64,000 nt of DNA from NCBI RefSeq assembly GCF_964275005.1, contig NC_092705.1, positions 9,660,641-9,724,640 on the forward strand, in the 5' to 3' direction. Below the pieces are notes generated by a model. It was not told the DNA's origin, ran no database searches, and saw only the letters and a program-made list of their open reading frames with translations. This DNA comes from Diadema setosum (taxonomy: Eukaryota > Echinodermata > Echinoidea > Diadematoida > Diadematidae). The position numbers and the translations under genes are program-made. Positions 34,659 to 46,200 of this stretch are shown here, piece after piece (position 1 is the first letter of the stretch; the number at the start of each line of letters is the position of its first letter).

Positions 34659-35451
34659 TAAATGCCTTCGTATGACCAGAACACAACAACTGCAATGACT
34701 ACCGACATCACAGTCAACAATGGAATGTGAGTACCTACTACTACAACATGACAAATTACTCGAGTTGATCTCACTGTGTCTAGTAGACACCTACATGTAC
34801 GTACCTTGGCAACCTTACACGTAACAGGTGGTACATAGCATCTAGTACAACTGTACATCAGCCACTGCAATACATGCATATCTTCATCACTAGTGGTGTT
34901 ACACATAACACTTTATTCTTTGTTATTTTTCTCATAACAAAGTTACGGAGATGTATACCCAGGGCCTCCATTTCTTATTCTTGCTCAAATGGAAGTACTA
35001 TGTATTTAAGTATGCACTACTGTTAAGAGATGCTAACAGGGCATGTGAGTATGCCATAATGTTACAAAATTAATAGGCAATGGCAGGCAACAACAAAATA
35101 AAAAAACACCAAAAGTAGCATTTACAGTGAAATTATTTCCATTTATCATAAAATCTATTAAAGCTCAACTTCACTTTTCTTTCTTTTTTTTGTGTGTGTG
35201 CATGTGTGTTTTGTGTGCGATGTCAAGTCCTGCGCATAAACCAAGCATGTGTTTAAACACCTAGGCCAAACTATAACACGACGCTATCATCGTCAGATGA
35301 TAAAACTGCTACAAGAATTCCATCTGTCTTGTAATGAGCTCTTCAATTCAACTGTTTCTATTCAGTACATTTCCAGTTTGCACGCATTATAGGTTGCTAC
35401 ATGTACATGTCTGGCACGCCTCGGGCAGGTTTCCCAGTTTAGTTTATGTAT

Positions 35452-35592
35452 CAGTGGCTGATCCAGGTGGGGGCGCACCGGGTGCCCGCCCCCTTTATTT
35501 TTTGTTAAAACAAAAGAAATAAAAGGAAAAAAATGAAGGGGCACATGGGCTCCCCCCCCCCCCCCCTGACCGAATTCCTGGATCTGCCCCTG
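35452..35592. mobile_element. hAT-like MITE family I, copy 2
   Basis: Ends CAGTGGCTGATCCAGG and CCTGGATCTGCCCCTG, with GGGCGCACCGGGTGCCCGCC inside and C-runs on the right. It is the same family as 34492-34658 but shorter. Confidence 0.6.
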
Positions 35593-35701
35593 TGTATAAC
35601 ATGTACATGACCAAGGTATGCATAGATTTGCAAATAGTATAACACCAATCTATTGAGTGGAGACTGCGAAGCTGGCCAAGGAGGACTGGACATCGCTTTA
35701 A

Positions 35702-36005
35702 CAGAGACTCCAACTCTCCCGTTTTCGATGGGAGATCTCCCGCCGAAAACCCATTTTTGCAAAATCTCCGGTTCTCCCGCTTGAGATTTAATTTCTCCCG
35801 CCCTGGCTCTGTGTCTCCCATTGGAAAGGATTTCTTACTTATTGCTATTGTATGTTGAAAAAAATAAGCCTTAAATAGCACCAGAGAGCATCTAGAACCC
35901 TAGGAACTTCGCGCTTCGCACGCATCAACTTAGAGTCTCCCGTTTGCTAGGGGTTTCGGGCGGGAGAATCTCCAGATCAGAAGGTGCTTGGGGTTGGAGT
36001 CTCTG
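35702..36005. mobile_element. hAT-like MITE family J with near-perfect target duplication
   Basis: CAGAGACTCCAAC and GTTGGAGTCTCTG are perfect inverted ends. Taking the tips as AGAGA/TCTCT, the flanks are GCTTTAAC and GCTTAAAC (7 of 8). The interior repeats TCTCCCG-type words (TCTCCCGTTTTCGATGGGAG, GGCGGGAGAATCTCC). Confidence 0.65.
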
Positions 36006-36016
36006 CTTAAACCCAT

Positions 36017-36096
36017 TTAACCCATTCCATACTGAATACTGAAATGCCCATAGACTTAATACGCAGGCCACCAGGTTCCTGTACGGAATGGGTTAA
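36017..36096. mobile_element. 80-bp TTAA-bounded MITE family D
   Basis: TTAACCCATTCCATAC and GTACGGAATGGGTTAA are inverted ends. The inside holds ATGCCCATAGACTTAATACG. The tips resemble family C, but the core differs. It starts only 12 bases after the end of the hAT-like element J. Confidence 0.7.
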
Positions 36097-36828
36097 TACT
36101 TGCCTGAGGCTTGTCTTGACATGGTATCAACTGATGCAGGCAACCTAGATTCAAAGTGTATTCATTGGGAACAGGTCTTTTTAAAAGCACACAACTACGT
36201 AAAGAATGGCTGTAAATATTACCAGACTACCAGCCTAACTGAAAAGGAGTATAGATTTCTACCCAGTGTCTGCATAATACCTTCTCACTAAAGTTATATT
36301 CCTACACTCGTAGTTCTCAACTTTCTAATGATAGCAGATGTTTACATAGTACAAATTCTTCATATATTTTTCCTCTATCATTCTGTCATAACTTCTCTCT
36401 TTTTTTTTTTGCTTTTCATATTAAATGTCATCATCTCTATGCACAGTCAAACTCGAATCGCAGCCACAAAATGTTTCTGTTTTTCATGTATGTAATCCGC
36501 AAATAAACAGCAGAAATGTATATATTCATATGAACTACATGTACAACATACAAAAAAAAATACTAATAATCTGTGATGCTGGCACATTTGTAGTGTGACT
36601 TTCAATAAACATGCAAATGTTCATAGCACACATACTTCTTGGACAAAAGTCTGATCAAAACTTTTGTACGAAGAGCCACGTCTGAAGAGAACGACATGTA
36701 CAAATTTACGTCGTCGGGTGAGCAATTTTCAAGACCGGCCATTGCTATTGTTATGCACATGATTTCATTGCATGCATGTCATGTCTAAACTTCTCCAGGT
36801 GTGAATCTGCTGCATGCTTCATGTGTCA

Positions 36829-39618
36829 TCATGCCATGACTGGTTCTTGTGTCACGTTTTTCCTCTTGCTGATGTAGACTTTGTCTCCAGAAATCGTTGC
36901 GACAAATAGGAAGTCGTCAAAGATGACTGAAAAAGAAGTGATAAAGACACAGAATTAGTAGTGATGTATTAAAATAAACGATTCAATAGACAATCGCAAG
37001 CATGTCATCATAAGGCCCAACTTTATGCAGTACTTGCATCAGTACCCTTGGTGATGTACATGCTGTCACAATAATGGTTTTAGTTATATCAACTATGCGT
37101 CCGAACCATGTAAAGCTATCAGATCTTCATCTTGATAATGTACACTACACAATTGCTGAAACTTAATAAGAGACGACCATAGCTTTTCACTTTTTCTCTA
37201 GCCATCACGAAACCTTTAAATGTAGTCCTTGTAGAATGCTGAACACTGGCACTGGTCTGAGGGTCCCAGACCAGTGAAAATAACTGTTGAACCAGCAACT
37301 TTTCAGGGATTGCTAAATTTACTGGTCCAACATGACAGGTAAAATAACAAAAATAACAATGTTGGAGCTAGTGCAAAAAGTACAGGATCAGTAAATTCAG
37401 GGTTTGGACCAGTGCAGGAGGGGGTTCTTACCAGAAAGTCTCTTGAAAGCTTGTGGGTTCTCTGGGTTGATTTGAACCTTGGATGATAACCTGATCATCT
37501 TCATGATGATTGCAGCTGTGGTCTCATCATTTTCCAGGTCTCCAGAGGACTACAAAACAACAACAATAACAACAACAAATCAACACATGCACTGTAAATT
37601 ATATATTTAAAAAAACAAACAAACAAACAAACATAGGATGATACCAGTTCACATCCAGTTGCAAAGTGCCTACAGAATGTTTCTAATTCTTATATTTTGA
37701 TGTTTAATATAAAAGTGAGCTTTGAGCCAAGATGTGGGGGGAAAAAAGACACAACAATACAGTCAACCTTGCTAGAAAATCGACCTTGCATAAGTCAAAT
37801 AATTGCCTAAGTCAAAGGCCTTTTCAAGTCCTCTTCTCTTAATATTCTTTTGATTTTAATCCCTCATAAGTTGAATTTTCTGTAAGTCGAAGCTATTTCT
37901 TCAGTCAAAGAGATTTGACTTACAGGCAGTCAAGGTTGACTGTAATTGTGAACAGAAGAGAAAACACAGGAAAAGAAAATGATGTAGAAGAAGAAAGAAA
38001 GCACGCTGGGGGACAGACAGAATAGATGTATGTGTGTAAAGTACAAAATGAAGAAGTAGGCAAGCAGAAAAAGAAACAAACAAACAGACAAAAACAGGTC
38101 CGTTGCAACTGACTGCACCAGTTAAACATGTACCATGCTAACAAAGTTGTGGGTATTTGGGACAAAGCAGAGTACTAGTAACTTACTGCCATTACTGCTC
38201 CACTCTCATTCAAGATGAGATATCCCTGCTGGTGAGGAATCTTGTCCAAGTTGTGAGGTCCTGGACCACTCTGCAGAAGGTACAAACCAAGCAAGCAACT
38301 TTTCAGAATCTTTTACTGAATGGACCACTTGCTAATTAAGAAAAAAAATGCACTTGTTATTTTGGTTTTCATTTTGGGTTAATATTTTATTGATGAGTCA
38401 GATCATGAGTTGAGGTGCAACCATAAACATGATGTAAAAATCAAATATTATGTTGACACATACTATAATTTGTACATTTCACATACATGTACACAGAGAG
38501 TTGACAAACAGACAAACATACACATTTAAGGCCTTCTCAATAACCAACTTCTTACAAACTGCCACAATTGTTGCATAATATGGATTTTTAGCTCTTGCAC
38601 TGAGTCCCTCTTTGCATTAAACATCAGACGGCTAACTTCAGTTCTAACTTCTAGATTGATGAGGCAGCATACGCACGTTGTGATTTCTCACGAAAAGTGA
38701 GTTGTTTCAAGTGATGACTTGAAAGTCGATGTCAATATTGACATTTCCCAAAGACCGATTTTGTTTGAATTTACATGAATAATTGGAAATATTTTAAGCT
38801 ATTTTTATCCTGTGCAATTCAGTTCTGTGGAATTTGAGATAAACATGGACATGGTCATGATTAAAAAAACAAAGAAGTAAATTTAGTGCCAAAAAGGGTA
38901 GCAAAGGGAAAACTGCTATCCACGGTAGAGTTATTTGGAACCTATCTGGTTATTTAATAGATTCTAACAAATAGATCTAAATTTTATTTGAGTATTTCTA
39001 ATTGCTAACATCTGTATATTTTTTATTTTTATAAACAGATAGAGAGAGAGAGACCAGAGCAGAGGCAAGAGCAGAGTTCTAGACCTAGGAATTAGTAGGA
39101 TTACCACTAGGAACTTCTAGTCCATTCATTGTTTCAACACATAAACTACTTTGGCATTAGCTAGCCACATGTAAACAAGAATATTTCACATAGAAAATTA
39201 TGCGGTTACCATTCATTTGCCATTTTCAATCATTTACGCTCTGCTCTGCGATTCGTGATTCTCGAATCTCGCCCTGGGCCCCCTATTCCCCTCTCATGCA
39301 GTGACATTCAAGTTGGTTTGGATAAATTCTGGGACAATCAAGGTTGACAATGAACACATAAAATTAATTGACGCCAATCCATATGGCCATGACCCAGCTC
39401 ATCTCAAGGACCAAGCCTGGATCTGAATATAGAGGCTCCCTCAGCCTGCGTTAAGAATCTTCCATATACTACACGATATAGACTCTAGATGTCTAGGTAT
39501 AATCGACTATAAACAGCTTGCATAGATAATAGGTAGGTAGGTATCACAGACATGAATGATAACGTATGGGACTATGAATTTGCTGATCCTGATAAAGAGA
39601 CAGTACTTAACTTACCAT
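36829..39618 (-). CDS. LAMTOR4: LAMTOR4, Ragulator subunit, complete, 4 exons, 100 aa
   Basis: Roadblock-fold subunit of the Ragulator complex, which sits on the lysosome surface, anchors the Rag GTPases and allows amino-acid activation of mTORC1; in the vertebrate complex it pairs with LAMTOR5. Minus-strand exons are 39618-39616 (only the ATG), 38270-38187, 37549-37432 and 36926-36829, with stop TGA at 36831-36829. All junctions are GT/AG and the total is 303 nt. Matching blocks: IPHQQGYLILNESGAVMA against human IPDQLGYLVLSEGAVLA, SSGDLENDE (identical), AFKRLS against PFKRLS, and FVATISGDKVYISKRKN against LVTVSGQRVFVVKRQN. Length is 100 residues against 99 in human. The start is fixed because the ATG is followed at once by a GTAAGT donor and exon 2 opens in phase 0. 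It converges on TRAPPC14 and diverges from UVRAG. No clear polyadenylation signal was seen near the stop. Confidence 0.93.
37234..37420. mobile_element. hAT-like MITE, relative of 351-519, in LAMTOR4 intron 3
   Basis: The left end AATGCTGAACACTGGCACTG matches the left end of 351-519, and ACTGGTC/GGACCAGTG words repeat through it. The right end is decayed. It stops about 10 bases short of the LAMTOR4 exon 3 donor. Confidence 0.5.
37758..37944. mobile_element. pogo-like MITE in LAMTOR4 intron 2
   Basis: TACAGTCAACCTTG and CAAGGTTGACTGTA are perfect inverted ends containing the TA target. AAGTCAAAT/ATTTGACTTA words repeat inward. The size of 187 bp and the CAGT tip fit a Tc1/mariner-pogo derivative. 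Confidence 0.7.
38271..39615 (-). other. LAMTOR4 intron 1, nothing recognised
   Basis: Opens directly after the ATG with GTAAGT and closes with CTTCTGCAG. AT-rich, with a short AGAGAGAGAG run near 39040. No repeat family was recognised. Confidence 0.65.
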
Positions 39619-40219
39619 GTTTTTCTTTCTTATCGGTACAAAAGATCTTCAAGATAACTTGGTGAATAGGTCAATGTACTGAAATTCTTCCTAAAGAACT
39701 TATTCGGCTCGATCCACAGGAGTTGTCAGTCAGATTTCAGCAAAGTTTATTGTGGCAGCAGCAGCACCCTCCAACCGCGAGCACATCAATCAATCAATCA
39801 GGTGACTCTTTACGTCTCTCTGCAGACAGGTTGTTGTAAAGATATTGCTTATGATATTTTTTTCTTGAACTGCAATGGCAGTTTAAAATATTTTTTCAGC
39901 ATAAATATATTTCTTTGGTTCTTATCGAGACATAATGTATTTGATTGATGTCACAAAATAATACATAAATCTTAATATTATACGCAACACAACTCCACCT
40001 CCCGTTGATTTTGTATACAAATGTGTAGGCCTACATGTTATAATGATGTCGAGCGAGGGATATCGGATGGTGTGCACGCACGACACGGGTACAAGTACCC
40101 GGTTTAAGACGTAAATCATATCATCGCTCAGCATATGCAGGAAGACACCCATCGAAAATGAGTGAATAAACTGATCTTGTGTTGTGTCTTCACCCAGAAT
40201 ATCTAGATCGTCTGAGTAC
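39619..40219. promoter_or_regulatory. Putative bidirectional promoter between LAMTOR4 and UVRAG
   Basis: The two start codons face away from each other with 601 bases between them. This space must hold both 5' untranslated regions and both start sites unless far upstream non-coding exons exist. I saw no TATA box at a convincing place and no canonical CLEAR/TFEB box (GTCACGTGAC). There is a short ATCA/ATCAATCA run near 39786-39800 and a palindromic GGGTACAAGTACCC at 40087-40100. The shared-promoter reading is inferred from spacing. Confidence 0.55.
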
Positions 40220-43200
40220 ATGGCAATGTCTTCAGCTGAAACAAGTAGGCGCTTCCGGCATATAGGCCTCATTTCACAGCAGGTACGTACTGACAACAGC
40301 TCAGCTTGTTTTCAGTATCACGTAGGCCTATGTATTACTGTCACTTGAGTCTGAAATGGAATGGAACCGAGTCGAGTGTGTGTAGGAGACAAGACATGAT
40401 AATCGTCTCTAACTGTAGTGTTAGACTGCTGCAGCTAACACTAACAGTTGTTAGAATTCTAGACATTTGATGCGGTGTAAAAGATGAATAACAGTAATCA
40501 GTCAGTATGTGAAAGCTCAGTGATGTTTTTGTTAAGGCCAAGGTGACTTGTTGAATGATATTGAACTTGAACTGAGAAGGTCATTTCCCAGAGTGGCATT
40601 AAATTTGGGCGCTAGTGGATGCTATTTACTTTCGCACCTTGTTTGTCAAATGATCTCCAAACATGCACAAACTCACCCATGTTATTCAATTCAGTATTAC
40701 AAACCTAAAATACATTGTACTTGCATCTGAGTCTCCAAAGTCGAATAAATGTTAAGTTTTAACACTTTTGAGTATTTGCAAGTGTCGGAAAATCGTTGGA
40801 AAATCTCGATCGCTTGGACAGTAGGGTTACCTACCGGTACGAATAATTTCAGCGCATGCACTGTAATGGTAGATCTAGCGGCACAGCGGCTTTTTCTGTG
40901 GTGCCATTGAAGAGCTAAAATTTGTTTTTCTTTTCCTTGGCCAAGTCTTTCTTGCAATAGCGGTTGTAGCTTCAAAGTGTTGAGCGCATGTGCGAGTGTT
41001 GTGCTGCCAAGTAATCTTTCTCTTTCTCTTTCTTTTCTATCTTTTTTTCTTTCATTTTCGGGTAGAATCTATATCCCTAAATGTCCTTTTTATCAATCAT
41101 TTCTTTGTGGGTTTCCTCTTGTCTAACTTTCTAAATTTCTATAATTTAGATATTTAACTGTACTTTCTGCCTAATTAGGTGATCCGAGTATCCTCTCGGA
41201 TCACCTTCTGTATCTGTACTGATTCTTTATTCTTCTTTCTTTATTTCTTTATTTCTCCGCAAAAGTTGTGCAAGAGTTAGCTCAGAAAGTGCATTGCCTA
41301 TCAATGTCAAACTTATACCATATATGTATCATGTCGCAAAGACGACAGCGCAAGTAAAATCATAGTGATCAGTCGACCGTGACGTCACTATGACGTCATT
41401 ATATGAAAACACATTTTCATGCATATCTCATAAATGGAATGGAATTTTTTAATGTAAATTACGTCACATATATTTCAAGTCAAGCGGGTTCTACTCATTT
41501 TCTCAAAAATTCATATTTATCTTAAAACGCGCGCGTACGCGCGCGTTGAAATATTTGTATGCTCAAATCGAGCTCAAAATTTTTTTGCACACGTTTCAGA
41601 TCATTTGGAGCATTTTTTTAAAAATTGAAAAAATTGGACGGACGCGTACGCGCGCGCACATATTCGCACGCACAGCTAGTATGCAATAGAAATTTTCAGT
41701 TTTTTTACACGGATGGGATGTCCAAAATGTCAAGGAATATTTCTACCAAGTTTCAAGTCGATCCGACTCAATATGACGTCATACGGGCCCGTCAAACTCA
41801 AAATTCCGCGCGTGCGTCAATGGGGATACACAGTGCAACTATGCCAAACAACCGCCAATTTTAAATCGGATTTTACTCGTCAGGATGGACGGTGACCCCC
41901 CATTTTCTTGACATATTCTGAAAGCTGATGAGTTGTACATGTTATTTCATGGGTTGGCTATGCTTACAAAATGATTAAAAGATATCAAATTTCTTAATAA
42001 AGTCAAAAAAGTAAATTTTCAAAATGACGTCATCAAATTCCAAGTTTACTCGAGCGTATCTCACTTATCCTTTGCCATTTTTCACCCAAATTTCAATATG
42101 TTGTAGCTTATGAAATGTTCTTTCATAAATGTTAAAACACAATTTTGATTTAATGACGGCATCACCTCGTAAAAATGGATTGAAAGTAACCTTGTCAACT
42201 TTGACCAGTTTACGTGTAATCTCTATAGCAGTGCAGTTTTTCTGGAAATGAAAATTGACATTACTATCTTTATCGAGCACTAGCTCACTTATGCTTCGGT
42301 GAATTTCTACAAGATTTTGATATGTTGTAGCTGAGACTTTGGGCTATCGTAAGCGTGTCCTTCGTTTTTTCATACGATGTCGGGATCACGTCAAAAAACT
42401 TAGTTGAAATTAAAGTTTATCTTCGATGTATTGAAATATTTCTTTCTTTTTGCAACTTTATATGCAATAACTCAAGAAAAACATACCCTATCACCACCAT
42501 ATTTTGCACATGTTTAGTTCATGTCACGAACATTATTTCATAAAATAACAACTACTTGATCAGACGCCATCTTGGGTATGTAAATTAGGGTCAAAGGTCA
42601 TAAATATTTCATCCTGTATCTTGGTGAATACATGTCCTATCTTTCCCATATTTTGCACACGTAAAGACCATGTTACAAGGATAATTTCACAAAATAACTA
42701 CTTCTTGCTCAGATGCCATCTTGTCTATGCAAAGTTGGGTCAAAGGTCATATGTACTTCTTTCTTTATCTTCGTTATGACGTGGTATCTCTATGGGAGGG
42801 AATTTTTTTAAATGTGAAAATTGACATGATTGTCTTTATCGAGCACTAGCTCACTTACCCTTCGGTGAATTTCTCCTCGATTTTAATATGTTGTAGCTGA
42901 GACTGTGCGCTATCGAATGTGTGCCTTCCATTCTTCATACAATGTCGGAATCATGTTAAAAAACTTGGTTGAAATTAAAGCTTATCTTCGATGTATTGAG
43001 ATATTTCTATGTTTCTGCAACTTTCTTTGCAATAACTCAAGAAAAACAGCCCCTATCACTCCAATATTTTGCACATGTTTAGTTCATGTCACGTACATTA
43101 TTTCATAAAATAACAACTACTTGATCGGACAACATCTTGGGTATGTAAATTAGGGTCAAAGGTCACAAATGTTTCATCCTGTATCTTGGTGAATACATGT

Positions 43201-46200
43201 CTTATCTTTCCCATATTTTGCACACGCAAAGATCATGTTACAAGAATCATTTCACAAAATAACCACTTTTTGCTCAGATGCCATCTAGGTTGTGCAAAGT
43301 GGGGTCAAAGGTCATATGTACTTGTTGTTGTGTCTTCGTTATAGTGTATACAGATTTGGTACCAAAGATAGCAGATATGACTCCCTTTTCTAAATGAGAA
43401 TCCAAACATCACACGGCCAATGTCTCTGACCACAGATGAAACCTGCATGGTCATGCCTATTGCGATCAGGACTTGAATCATTGATTAAAAAAAAAGATCG
43501 GATCACCTTAATTTGTCAGTGATGACAAATTACAATCTCTAGTTGTTCTTTGTTTCCTTTATGGGTTGTTTTCCCCCTCCAATTATAAGGGTATATCCTT
43601 TCCATCCTCTCAAGTATCTTTTTCTGGCTTATGTATCCTCCTAATGAATCCTTTTCTTTATTTCCTTTTCAATCTGTGTAATTTTTCTTTCATTCATATT
43701 CATCTTTGCTTTCATCCAGTTTTGATTCTTTTCTCAGTTATACCTAGTGCCGGAAGTTTTGTTTTCAATCTATATTTTTCTCTTTGCATTCCTCTTTTCT
43801 TTTCAAACATATCCATCTCTCCCTTGCTTTCCTTTGATATAATGCAAGTTTCTCTTCATTATTTCCTTCTATTTTCAGTGAACTTTCTATTTCGTTTAAT
43901 TTTTTCTAGGTTTTTTGTTATCTTTTCTGTCCTTTCCCTTTCTCCCTTTATATTCTTTTATCCTTGCATGTTTTTTTTTTATGCAGTCTTTTTTGTGTAG
44001 AAATCCTTCACAAGTGGCTACCTGCTTTAAAGGGACTGTACAGTACTGATTGAGTTCGGGATTCAGGTTTATAACATTCCTAAGTGAGATAATGAGAAAC
44101 AACATATGAAATATGAAAAAGCATAATTTTAAGAAGGATTCAACGTTTATTTGATGAAAATTGGTTTTCAAATGGCTGAGATATCCAAAAAAGTGATAAT
44201 AATTAAAGGCGACAGGCCACGCCTTTTATTAGGATCTCTTTGTTTCACCTTGTTTTTGGATATCTCGGCCATTTCAAAACTGATTTTCATCAAATAAACT
44301 TTTGATACCCCTTAGAATTGCATGCTCTTTGACATCTCATAGAGTGGTTTCTGAATATATCGCAAAAATGTTAAAAGCTAAATCCTCACCTCAACCAGAA
44401 CTATACACACCCTTTAATGATGCTAGTTCAAAAGATTCAGCCTGTTTCTTTGACTTTGAGCAATGTTTCACAGACAAATCTTGCTCCATGAGATAACTCA
44501 AACACTCTTGTTTATTTCATTCTTTAAATATCATGACAATCTTATTTTACTCAATCTCGCAATGGCTGATAATTCCATGAGTGTACACTATAATGAATAT
44601 CAAATGCAAAGTGTGCTGCATGAATCCAGAACAGGATCAAAATCTCATATTTTGACAATTTTATGTCTGTTATCTTTCAAAAAAAAAAAATGGCAGCATA
44701 TGTGTCAAAATTTCATGGCAATGCAATACTGCCTGTATGATTTATTCCTGTTGGTGAACACCATTGTCCTCCTTACAATCATTATGACTATGAGACTGTG
44801 CGTTCAGCTACAGCTTGTGATATTCTACACATGCCAGATTCTTTCAGACTATCACTCGCGGTTTTATCAATCTGTTTGGTAATTTCTGTCATTTGGTTCT
44901 TTTATCTTAAGATTTGTCTATGATAGAGTTTGAGTGAGAAGTATCAAAAGTGTGCACTCTTCTACCACTTTTCACGTACAGGCCTATGTATGATAATTAG
45001 AGATTGATCCATGAGGGTGGAACCTGTACAGTTTTGTGAAGTCTTTCTTTGAAATTCTCTTTTCACTGTGCAAGTCTACAGGCTGTTCATTCTGCCATAA
45101 CCTCAATGGGGCGAGTCTGTACAAATATGCATGCCTCTAGCAAAATTTGTAGTATACTTTTTGGCTATTGAATGTCACATTCGACATGTTGTGATGGCCC
45201 TGATAAAACATACAAGTTTGTCCCTCAAATTTAGAATTCAAATTGATAGTTGAATACGTAGGTTAGTAATTTTCAGCAATTTCCAGAGCTGTGGTTTATA
45301 GGAATGCTTTCTAGAGCAGGCTAAAACTACATGTAGTTAATGCCTCATGATATAGAGTATTTGTGCAACCCCTGTAGTCATGTGATATATATTTCCCAGT
45401 CTTTTTTAAAATAAGATTATTTCATACATCATTTGTACAATGTATCATTATATTAAAACAAAAAAAATACATCTCCTGGTTCATAAACAAAATTGCCAGG
45501 TTCAAGTGCTATTAAAGCTATCAGATTTAAAAAAAGAAAAAGAAAAAGAAACATAAAAACTCATTATCTTCAAACCTTTGTAATGAATTATTTTCCTCAT
45601 TGTATCAATGCAATCACAAGTTGTCATTGATGTTCCCCAATTTGTTTTATATTGATCATTCAACTTGTTTAAAGTGGATGGCTAGTAACTGATCAGTGGG
45701 AATCAGTGGGAGTGCTGGGGGATGATTGTTCCAATCTTTGTGGGATTCATTTAAGAGTACATTATATACTTGTTGTGTGAAAATTATTTGCTTCAGAATG
45801 GTCTCATATTCAAGTAATGTGCAGTTTAAGGCCCCGTCACTGTACAGGCATGCTAACCTGGAAACATTAAACTGCACATTACTTGAATATGAGACCATTC
45901 TGAAGCAAATCATTTTCACACAACAATAGATATATAATGTACTCTTAAATGAATCCCACAAGAATTTGAACAGTCATCCTCCAGCATTCCCACTGATCAG
46001 TTACAGCTGTACTAGCCATCCCCTTGAAATAGTCTAGAACATTCCAGTTTCATGTGAGTTTGCTGTAGGTACCTAGATTTTTTTTAATTAAATCACACAA
46101 CTGAAACCTTTTATATTGACTCCAGTATGCACTTTACATGTACTAGTACCTGGTAATTCGTACAACCTGTCCCTAATTGGTCACAATATGATCTACTTTC

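Noticed and set aside
43566-44000. 144-codon Phe/Ser/Leu-rich frame
   Set aside because: Product of the pyrimidine-rich tract. No recognisable domain.
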